A stretch of 64,000 nt of DNA, taken from positions 94,564,893 through 94,628,892 of the forward strand of contig CM077594.1 in the NCBI GenBank assembly GCA_039654915.1, written 5' to 3'. The position numbers and the translations under genes were made by a program. Source of the stretch: Aquilaria yunnanensis. Its lineage: Eukaryota; Streptophyta; Magnoliopsida; Malvales; Thymelaeaceae. Below, piece after piece: positions 47,440 to 55,963 of the stretch. A model generated the notes under the pieces. It worked only from the letters and a program-made list of their open reading frames with translations. It was not told the origin of the DNA and ran no database searches. Each line of letters begins with the position of its first letter. Within the stretch, counting starts at the first letter, position 1.

Positions 47440-47790
47440 ATCAGTGGAAGACGTGGACCAAAGTCACGATTACTGTACATGCTAGCTGTCACTTTTAAAA
47501 TTATCCTCCCAATAATGTACCCACTCATGACATGAGGTACAGTTATGACTACTGAATATAGTTGCCACTTTTGAAATTTTCCTTCTCATCCGACAATCAC
47601 GTGCCTACTCCTGACGTAAGCTATAGTCACGACTACTGTGTATGCCGTTGCTTTTGAAATTTTCCTCCACTTTTGACGATAATGTACCCATTCCTGACAT
47701 AAGTCATAGTCACGATTAATATGTATAACTGTCACTTTTGAAAATTTTCTCCTCTTCCGAAAATAATATATCCATTCTTGAAAATAAAAT
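47440..47790 (+). promoter_or_regulatory. Four tandem units of about 83 bp upstream of the LOG-like gene
   Basis: Each unit has a GTCACGATTACTGT-type start, CTTTTGAAATTTTCCTCC and an end of the form AATGTACCCACTCATGAC. The junctions read TGACATGAG, TGACGTAAG and TGACATAAG; TGACGTAA is the core of as-1/TGA-bZIP sites. The array lies immediately upstream of a TATA box, so an enhancer-like role is plausible but inferred. Confidence 0.55.
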
Positions 47791-47804
47791 TATCTCTTTA
47801 TCTC

Positions 47805-47815
47805 TATAAATATAT
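47805..47815 (+). promoter_or_regulatory. Probable TATA box of the LOG-like gene
   Basis: CTATAAATATA, 38 bp before the ATG at 47853, followed by a CT-rich stretch suitable for initiation. The leader would be very short. Confidence 0.55.
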
Positions 47816-47852
47816 CCTCTTTTCTCCTTCTCTCACAAGGGTGAGGATAGGA

Positions 47853-48482
47853 ATGGAGAAAACCCCAACTCGTAAATCCTGAAGTATTTGTGTATTTTCT
47901 GGGGCTTTTCCTGGAAAAGATGAAGAGTATTTAAAGGCAGCCAACCATTTGGGTAGAGTATTAGCTGAGCGAAAAATACATTTAGTTTATGGAGGAGGTA
48001 GTGTCGGATTAATGGGAGGTGTAGCATCAGCAGCATCTCTAGGAGGAAGCCAAGTTTTGGGCATCATCCCTAGACCTTTGAAATTTGTTTCTGGGGGCAC
48101 GATTGGAGAAGAATTAGTGTTTAGAAATTTGCAAGAGCATGTGTTACAAATGCTTTTAAATGCTGATGCTTTTATCGCTCTACCAGGTGGTTTTGGTACA
48201 TTAGGAGAAGTCTTCCAAATTGCTTCCATGGCCCAACTTAATTTGCATAAGAAACCCATTGGGCTTTTGAATGTTAACAATTTCTTTACAGGTCTGATAG
48301 CTTTTATGGATTATGCTATGCAGAAGAATTTCATATCAAGAGTGGCACAACGAATCATAATATCCGCAACAACTGCTGAAGAATTGCTAGATAAAATACA
48401 AGCTTTTGTTCCTGAACCAGATCCAGCAATGATTCAGATAGACTGGACACGACAGTCTTTCCTAACTAGTTCACTCCTATAA
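47853..48482 (+). pseudogene. LOG: LOG-like (cytokinin riboside 5'-monophosphate phosphoribohydrolase) gene, intronless, with an early stop
   Basis: LOG enzymes release free cytokinin bases from their ribotides. The frame from 47853 begins MEKTPTRKS and meets TGA at 47880-47882. After it, the same frame is open for 199 codons to 48482: ICVFSGAFPGKDEEYLKAAN, HLVYGGGSVGLMGGV, ADAFIALPGGFGTLGEVFQI, KPIGLLNV and so on. Length and order cover the whole LOG fold, including the PGGxGTxxE motif. The Arg-Lys pair expected about 14 residues before PGG reads His-Val (QEHVLQM), so catalysis is doubtful even without the stop. Host LOG genes have several introns; none is present here, consistent with capture of a cDNA. 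The next in-frame ATG lies after the first glycine-rich loop begins, so no good downstream start exists. It sits between the virus-like pair and the hairpin array of element M. Confidence 0.82.
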
Positions 48483-49029
48483 TGGTCCTCTACTCACCCT
48501 GTTAAAGTATTGTGGAAGAAAGAAGCGATCTGATCTGTTTTTCTTGTCCTTTAGTTTTATTATCAGCATTTTCTTTCGTGTTTCAGTTTTTCTTTTCAGG
48601 GAATTTCTTTTTTTATAAAATAGTTTCGTTCATGCTGATATTAAAACCACAGGACAACGCCTTTAGGTTGGAATGGCTGAGTAAAGAGTAATTTTTATTG
48701 CTCTTGAGACGCATCCTATTAGGTCTACTAGGCATGACATTTTGGGGTAGTTAAGCTTCAACCTTATTTGGATGACATATCTCACAAGGGAATCTATATT
48801 TACTGAAGAAAATATTAGATGAACCTTGGATATTGATTCCAAACATCCGTTCCCTTTACATAATTTGTTAGTGTTATTGTCATCATCAAGATTCACTCAT
48901 CTTATCGAAGTCTAAATTTCTGCACTCACCTATTATGAAAATTCACACTTCCGAATAGAACATTTCAACTTCGATTGTCTGAGGTACTTAAAAAAGAGGA
49001 AAGAGTTTTTCTCCACAATCAATTTCAAT
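48483..49029 (+). other. 3' untranslated internal region of element M
   Basis: Collinear with positions 1-500 of element A. No gene called; the antisense 77-codon frame at 48663-48896 is discussed under rejected items. Confidence 0.7.
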
Positions 49030-51190
49030 TTCAACGAGGTTCTAAGGACGGAACCTTTGCCTCGTAATCAATCAATTTCAATTTCAACGAGGTTCTAAGG
49101 ACGAAACCTTTGCCTCGTAATCAATCAATTTCAATTTCAACGAGGTTCTGAGGACGGAGCCTTTGCCTCGTAATCAATCAATTTCAATTTCAACGAGGTT
49201 CTAAGGACGGAACCTTTGCCTCGTAATCAATCAATTTCAATTTCAACGAGGTTCTAAGGACGGAGCCTTTGCCTCGTAATTAATCAATTTCAACGAGGTT
49301 CTAAGGACGGAACCTTTGCCTCGTAACCAATCAATTAATCAATTTCAATTTCAACGAGGTTCTAAGGACAGAACCTTTGCCTCGTAATCATCAATTTTTC
49401 TTAAACGATAAGAGAGTTCTTATCGCAGAGGTTCTAAGGTAGGGCACTTAACCTCAAACTTGCAACGATAGGAGAGTTCCTATCGTCGAGGTTCTAAGGA
49501 GAGTTCCTTAAACCTCAAACAATCAATCATCAATTTTTCTTAAACGATAAGAGAGTTCTTATCGCAGAGGTTCTAAGGTAGGGCCCTTAACCTCAAACTT
49601 GCAACGATAGGAGAGTTCCTATCGTCGAGGTTCTAAGGAGAGTTCCTTAAACCTCAAACAATCAATCATCAATTTTTCTTCAAACGATAAGAGAGTTCTT
49701 ATCGCAGAGGTTCTAAGGTAGGGCCCTTAACCTCAAACTTGCAACGATAGGAGAGTTCCTATCGTCGAGGTTCTAAGGAGAGTTCCTTAAACTCAAACAA
49801 TCAATCAATCAGTCCATCTTACAACGATAGGAGCTTTCCTATCGTAGAGGTTCTAAGGACCTTTCCTTAACCTCAAACAATCAATCAACCAGTCCATCTT
49901 ACAACGATAGGAGCTTTCCCATCGTAAAGGTTCTAAGGACCTTTCCTTAACCTCAAACAATCAATCAACCAGTCCATCTTACAACGATAGGAGCTTTCTT
50001 ATCGTAGAGGTTCTAAGGACCTTTCCTTAACCTCAAACAATCAATCAACCAGTCCATCTTACAACGATAGGAGCTTTCCTATCGTAGAGGTTCTAAGGAC
50101 CTTTCCTTAAACCTCAAACAATCAATCAAGCAGTCCATCTTACAACGATAGGAGCTTTCCTATCGTAGAGGTTCTAAGGACCTTTCCTTAAACCTCAAAC
50201 AATCAATCAACCAGTCCATCTTACAACGATAGGAGCTTTCCTATCGTAGAGGTTCTAAGGACCTTTCCTTAACCTCAAACAATCAATCAACCAGTCCATC
50301 TTACAACGATAGGAGCTTTCCTATAGTAGAGGTTCTAAGGACCTTTCCTTAACCGCAAACAATCAATCAACCAGTCCATCTTACAACGATAGGAGTTTTC
50401 CTATCGTAGAGGTTCTAAGGACCTTTCCTTAACCTCAAACAATCAATCAATCAGTCCATCTTACAACGATAGGAGCTTTCCTATCGTAGAGGTTCTAAGG
50501 ACCTTTCCTTAAACCTCAAACAATCAATCAAGCAGTCCATCTTACAACGATAGGAGCTTTCCTATCGTAGAGGTTCTAAGGACCTTTCCTTAAACCTCAA
50601 ACAATCAATCAAGCAGTCCATCTTACAACGATAGGAGCTTTCCTATCGTAAAGGTTCTAAGGACCTTTCCTTAACCTCAAACAATCAATCAATCAGTCCA
50701 TCTTACAACGATAGGAGCTTTCCTATCGTAGAGGTTCTAAGGACCTTTCCTTAAACCTCAAACAATCAATCAACCAGCCCATCTTACAATGATAGGAGCT
50801 TTCCTATCGTAGAGGTTCTAAGGTAGGACCCTTAACCTCAAACTTTCAACGATAGGAGAGTTCCTATCGTCGAGGCTTTAAGGAGAGTTCCCTAAACCTC
50901 AAACAATCAATCATCAATTTTTCTTTAAACGATAAGAGAGTTCTTATCGCAGAGGTTCTAAGGTAGGGCCCTTAACCTCAAACTTTCAACGATAGAAGAG
51001 TTCTTATCGCAGAGGTTCTAAGGTAGGGTCCTTAACCTCAAACTTGCAACGATAGGAGAGTTCCTATCGTCAAGGTTCAAAGGAGAGTTCCTTAACCTCA
51101 ACCAACCAATCAATTATCAAATTTTCCCTTCAACGATAGGAGAGTTCCTATCGCAGATGTTTTTAAAGAGGATTCCATATCCTCATAATT
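49030..51190 (+). repeat. Tandem hairpin array of element M, four successive blocks
   Basis: Block 1 (49030-49390): about seven 50-60 bp units with CGAGG..AAGGACGGAACCTT..CCTCG stems. Block 2 (49390-49800): compound units alternating CGATAAGA/TCTTATCG and CGATAGGA/TCCTATCG stems. Block 3 (49805-50820): about 13 units of about 75 bp with CGATAGGA-GCTT-TCCTATCG and GAGGTT..AAGG/CCTT..AACCTC. Block 4 (50820-51160): mixed units like element A. Unit types are shared with the right end of the array of element A, but their numbers and order differ. Confidence 0.93.
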
Positions 51191-51274
51191 TAGGTGGCGA
51201 GAAAGTTTTCAATGCCTAGCTAACCCGGACGAAATTTGGTAACGACTTTGCATACATCATGTCCCATGAAGCAT

Positions 51275-51289
51275 GTAAAGGGGGGCAGC
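51275..51289 (+). other. Polypurine tract of element M
   Basis: TAAAGGGGGGCAGC immediately before the 3' LTR, matching element A. Confidence 0.85.
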
Positions 51290-51364
51290 TGTTGACACCC
51301 AATTTCGTCCGGCCATTAAAAAAATTTTTCATTAAAAAATTAAATTAAATATTAATTAAAAAAA

Positions 51365-51399
<35 letters not shown>

Positions 51400-53920
51400 T
51401 AAAAAATTTAATTAGTTTAAAATATATTTTTGTTTTGTGAAGATTTGATTTAAAAAGATATATATGGGTATATGTGTATGTTTGAAGTAAAAATTAAAAC
51501 TCCATAAATGACAAAATTAAAAAGTTTGAGGTAGAAATGACAAAATTGAGAAGTTTCGGGAAAAATTGACAAATTCTGAAAGTTTCAGGAGCTTTGCGTA
51601 ATTTTTTGCATCAATTTTGGGCCAGACGGACGTTTCTGGCCCAAATTGACAGAAAACGACAAAATTGTCAGAATCAGAAGCTTCTGATACTTATCCAAAG
51701 GATAAGAAACGTAAAGGACTGAAACTGTCATTTTACCAATTTAAGAGATAAGTTTTGATTATTTTTATTATTTAATTAGGAACAGTTCAGCCAAACTTCC
51801 TCTATAAATAGGGGTCCAAATTTGATGCCGGACAGGAAAAAAGACAGAAAAAAATAGAAAGAAAGCTTGGAGCTCCGTTTTAAGAAAAGGAAAAATTACA
51901 GCCTTAGCCCTTCAGCCTCTCCTTCTTTCTTCAGAAGAACCTAAATTTTTTTTAATTTTTTCTGCCCCCCTGCCGTTTATCACCGTTTCTCCTCTTTCTC
52001 TCACTCCGCCGTCGCCTCCGCCAGCCGCCGCCCAGTCTCCGTCGCTTCCCCCGCCGTCGCCGCCGCCGTTACCCTTCCGTCCCGCCGCTCCGTCGCCCTC
52101 CGACCAGCGCCCTCGCCGCCCCTGCCGTCTCGCATTGCCGTCGCCCCTGCCGTCCCGCGTCGCCGTCGCCGCCGCCGTTGCCCTTCCGCCCCGCCGCCCC
52201 GTCGCCCTCCGCCCAGCACCGCCGTCGCCCCCACGCCGCCGTCTCCTTCTCTTCCTCCGGCCTGCCCCTCCTCCTTTCTCCTCCTTCTTTTTCTCTCCAC
52301 GCCGCCGGCTGCCGCCGTCATCCTGCCGTCTCTCGCCGCTGCGCCCAACCGTCCCTCCGCCGTCGCCCCTCCGCCTTGCCGCTCCTCGTCCGTGCCGCCG
52401 CACCAGCGCTGCCAGCCCCACCCCTCCTCTCGCGTCGCGCTGCGTTTCGCGTTTCCAGAAATTCAAATTTCAATTACTAAGGGTACAACTCCCTTTTAGT
52501 CCTCTATCTTTTCAATTTATTTCACTTTGGTCACTAATCTTTTATTTTGATCTTGCAGAATTAATTACTAACTCTTTTAATTTTTACTTGTTTATTTATT
52601 TGTTTATTATTGTTATTATTACTAACCCCTTTTTTTTTATTATTGTTATTAACTCACTAACTTACTAACTTTACTAACCTTTTATTATTATTATTGTTAC
52701 TAATTTAGTAACTTTTTATTATTGTTATTATCATTATTAACATCTAACTTTTCTAACTTTTGCTAACTTTTATAATTCATGGAAGGTTATACCTCCTATT
52801 TATTTATTTTTTTTAAGTGGATGGTCAAAAAGCCCCACTTTATTTATTTATTTATTATCTTTTAATATTCCTTTATATGTTTACATGTGTTATTTTATGC
52901 ATTTTTTTATGTCTAAACTAAAAAAAAAACCTCCCCTTTACTTTACTTTATTTAATTTTCCTTTATGCCAAAATTTTACTTCATGATAAAATTTATTTCA
53001 CTTATTTAATAATAAATAAAATAAATAAGTAAATAATAACTAATTATAAATGAAAAAAAAAAGAGAAGTTTTTATGTGAATAATTAACTTTCTTCATTTT
53101 TAAGGCTATCAAAAAAATCTTTTTCAAACAAAAATCCCCATCCTTCATTATTTCAAATCTTCATTATTTTGAAACATCAATTTTTATTTCTTTAAAAAAA
53201 TTAACCTTTTATTAAAATTATTAAAAAATCATAATTGAATAATTCTAAAGATACAACAAAAAATCAATTCTGTTTTTTTTAAATATATTTTTAAAGTAAT
53301 AATAATTAAAAATTCAAGAAAAATAATAAAATAATAATAAAATCAAATAAAAATTATGACTAAAATTCATTAAATAAACAATTAATTAAAAATTTAATTT
53401 CCATATCCGGATGATCCGGCAGGATCCACGGTTTGGAAAATATCAATTTTTTTTAAATTGAATAAAAATAAATATAAAGATAAAAATCCATATTTTACGA
53501 TATGGATTAAATTATTTAAAATTTCGTCAAATTTCGTGTCCGGGTGACTCGGCAGAGTCCATGGTTCGGAATTAAAACTTCCGTGTCCGGGTGACTCGGC
53601 AGAGTCCATGGTTCGGAAATATCAAATTTTTATACAAATTAATTACTAAAGATTTTTAAACCGGTTTTAATTTAAAAATCCACATCCGATTAATTCAGTT
53701 AAAATTTCTAGTTTGAAAATTAACTGAATATTTTTTTAAAGCAAAGCAAAACAAAATTGAAATCAACTAAGGTACCAATTTTTGGGCGTTTTAACAAAGT
53801 TGTTTTAACGTAACCGTATTCCCGAATCCCCGAACTCTCGCAGATCAATTTTAAGGTGACCAATCGACCTAGGTGAAACAGATTGGTGGCGACTCCCGAA
53901 AACGACCCGACGTTGCCACA
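51290..53920 (+). repeat. 3' LTR of element M (2631 bp)
   Basis: TGTTGACACCC...GTTGCCACA, collinear with the 5' LTR along its whole length. The CCG-rich block (51960-52450) contains the clearest indels between the two LTRs. TATA box at 51802-51811; stem-loop boxes at 53395-53620. Confidence 0.92.
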
Positions 53921-53925
53921 GTCGG
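53921..53925. repeat. Target-site duplication of element M, right copy
   Basis: GTCGG, identical to 37549-37553. The reverse solo LTR resumes after it. Confidence 0.92.
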
Positions 53926-54753
53926 GAAGTGAGAGAGAGGAGAGAAACGGGATAGACGGCAGGGAGGGAGGGGGGACTAAAAAAATTTAGGTTTTCTGGG
54001 GAGGAAGAGAAGAGGGCCAGGGACCTAGGCTGTAATTTTTCCTTTTTTCAAAACGGAGCTCTAAACTTGATTTATTTTTTTCTCCTCCTTTCTTTACAGA
54101 ATTGGACCCTTATTTATAGGGAAAGGAGTACTGGACTGTTCATAATTAAAAAATAATTAAAATCAAACTTTGGGGATGTTCCTGAAACTTCTGATTGAGA
54201 CAATTTTGTCTTTTTCTGTCAATTTGGGCCAGAAGTCTGGCCCAAAATTCATGTGACAAACTACCAAATGCTCCTGGAACTTTCATATTTTGTCAAAATT
54301 TCCCAAAACTTCTTAATTTTGTCATTTTTACCCCAAACTTTTCAATTTTATTTGTTTGTTTGCTTTTTTTTTTTATGGAGTTTTCTTTTGTAATTCCTAC
54401 ATACATACATACACACATATATTATTTTTAACTAAACCCCTATAAAACAAAATATATTTTAAACTAATTAATTAAAAATTTTTTTAGTAATAATAATTAA
54501 TTAGTTAATAATAATAGTTTTTTAATTAATTTTAATTTCTTGAATTTTAATTTCTTTGGATATACACACATAGATATTAACTTAACAAAATGCCCCTTCC
54601 CCAAAACTATTTAATTTAATTCTCTCTTTGTATAATTAATTAATAATAATTTTTATATAATTATTATTTTTTAATTTTTAATTAATTTTTTTTAATTTTT
54701 TTTAATTATTATTTTTTAAAAAAGAAGGGGTCGGACGAAATTGAGTGTCAACA

Positions 54754-54758
54754 CTAAT
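54754..54758. repeat. Target-site duplication of the outer solo LTR, right copy
   Basis: CTAAT, identical to 34800-34804. Confidence 0.85.
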
Positions 54759-55416
54759 CGAACAGAAAAATTTGTTTGTGTTCATTCCTTTACCTAAATA
54801 AATGAATATAAATAAACTTCTAATAAACGGTTCATCAAACACTCTATTCATTTACAATCATAGTACTAAGAGCAAATTAAGAAATAAAAGGAGGATTGAG
54901 ATTCAAAACTTAATCTGATAAGTCTACAACTAATGTTCATTTTTTATTTATAAAATACTAATGTTCATCTAATAGCTGCGTATAATTCTCTTGTTAATAT
55001 AGAACAGTGTTCACCATGAAAAAGGAAAATGGCAGTTTTTCATATTTGCACCACAAGTGTCCAATAAGCATGTCCAAAGGCTTAAATATACTGGGAACTT
55101 AAGACTCATGCTGAAATTAAAAAAAGAAGGGGATAAAAGGAAACTTCCAAACATTGGAGGTATGTGCGTAACTTACATTAAAAATCGGGGATAAAAGTGA
55201 AAAATGACCATAAAAAGGGCGAGCCTACTACATGCTAGCTACAATGTTGGTGTACGGAGCTGGCCATTAAAGACGCAGCCTTTCACCTACCATCGGCCAC
55301 GAAAACGATTGCAATCCATCAGCCTGATCTCCCTGTATAATTATGGAAAACTAACTTGCTTATCTTTTAGAGTCGGAGTTTGAACTGAACAGGGAAGGGG
55401 GAGGGTGCCGATCGAT
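54759..55416. other. Intergenic and 5' flank of FAO copy 2
   Basis: Host sequence continuing from 34799, then the upstream region of FAO copy 2. No clear TATA box; GTATAATTATGG near 55335 is the best candidate. Confidence 0.4.
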
Positions 55417-55963
55417 ATGGAGCAAGAGCGTAAGTACAGACATGGGTTTTGTTCCATTGAGATGGAGACCCTGGCGAGCATGTGTGAGGTTGTCCTGCCG
55501 TCTTTATCATCATTACCGACGGGTTCTGAGCCAGTGGATGATCGGCCGGCCGAAGCCGTCAGATCCTTCCTCCAGATGTCAGGGTCCCAACCTCCCATAC
55601 CGGATGAAGTGAAGATCCATGCTTTTTTCTTATTTACTACCCTGCTATTATTTCGTGTTGGGGTCGTAATAATTAAACACTTGGAAACAGGCTGCGGAAT
55701 TGATGGTGAAGAGGGCTAAAATAGAGGCATTGTTGCTGGTGAGAATGGTGCTGGTTTTGTTGGCGACGAGGTTGGGGACTTTGTTGCTTTGTGGGGCGCT
55801 TTGTTGCGGTGGCAAGTGGCCATACGTTCACAGCTTCAAGCACATGTCACTGGAGAAGAGGGAGAAGGTGCTGCAGAAGTGGTGCAGCCACTGGCTCTTC
55901 ACTTTCATCCGAGTTCCCTTTGTTTGCGTCAGGGTCGCTTGCCTCTACACCTTCTTCTCCCGG
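55417..55963 (+). CDS. FAO: Long-chain fatty alcohol oxidase (FAO), copy 2, exons 1 and 2 only
   Basis: Exon 1, 55417-55608 (64 codons), begins [20 protein letters not shown]. Exon 2, 55691-55963 (91 codons), has [13 protein letters not shown] and ends CLYTFFSR. Borders, phases and exon 2 length (273 bp) are identical to copy 1; intron 1 is 82 bp (150 in copy 1). The N-terminus is shorter by a few residues. Both exons are open and strongly conserved, which suggests constraint until recently. The flavin-binding and catalytic exon 3 is not in the window: intron 2 begins at 55964 and element R starts at 58795. Either exon 3 lies beyond element R, giving an intron of well over 8 kb, or the gene is truncated. 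Confidence 0.85.

Larger units (their letters stand above)
45896..47530 (+). repeat. Tandem duplication of the virus-like gene with its 5' and 3' flanks (857-bp offset)
   Basis: CCGGTTAAGC.GC.GATACGGTACTC before each start codon, the frames themselves, and GAAGCCGTTACTGGA.G.AAA after the stops are repeated at a constant offset of about 857 bp. The two copies differ considerably, so the duplication is old relative to the LTR divergence. Confidence 0.85.
37554..53920 (+). mobile_element. Element M: complete non-autonomous LTR retrotransposon with gene cargo (16,367 bp)
   Basis: Both LTRs, a 5-bp TSD, a PBS and a PPT are present. Order: 5' LTR, PBS, leader, gag-pro frame (41047-43137), remnant of the pol region, tandem pair of virus-like nucleic-acid-binding protein frames, LOG-like frame, hairpin array, PPT, 3' LTR. 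The gag zinc-knuckle style (C-Y-H..GH..C), the DNGS protease motif, the TGGCGACTCC-type PBS and the large size point to the Tat/Ogre branch of Ty3/Gypsy. Reverse transcriptase, RNase H and integrase are missing, so it would need a helper. The LTRs are very similar along their length, differing by scattered substitutions (for example two C-to-T changes in the first 25 bp) and small indels, so insertion is comparatively recent and later than the outer solo LTR. Confidence 0.9.
34805..54753 (-). mobile_element. Reverse-strand solo LTR (3577 bp), split by element M
   Basis: Read on the minus strand it starts at 54753 with TGTTGACACTCAATTTCGTC and ends at 34805 with ATGTTGCCACA. Its two parts are 53926-54753 and 34805-37553; element M and one target duplication lie between them. 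CTAAT flanks both outer ends, so this is a solo LTR left by recombination between LTRs of an earlier element. It is the same superfamily as element M but more diverged. A TATA-like CTATAAATAA (minus strand) lies at about 54110-54119. The stem-loop boxes near its 3' end are at 35115-35320 and about 36200-36245. Confidence 0.88.

Noticed and set aside
45896..48482. An integrated pararetrovirus or RNA-virus genome as explanation of the cargo
   Set aside because: No movement protein, coat protein, replicase or reverse transcriptase frame is next to the virus-like ORFs, and the segment lies inside intact LTR boundaries.
55405..55416. Start of FAO copy 2 at 55405
   Set aside because: The codon there is GTG; the first in-frame ATG is at 55417 and matches the conserved ERKY context.
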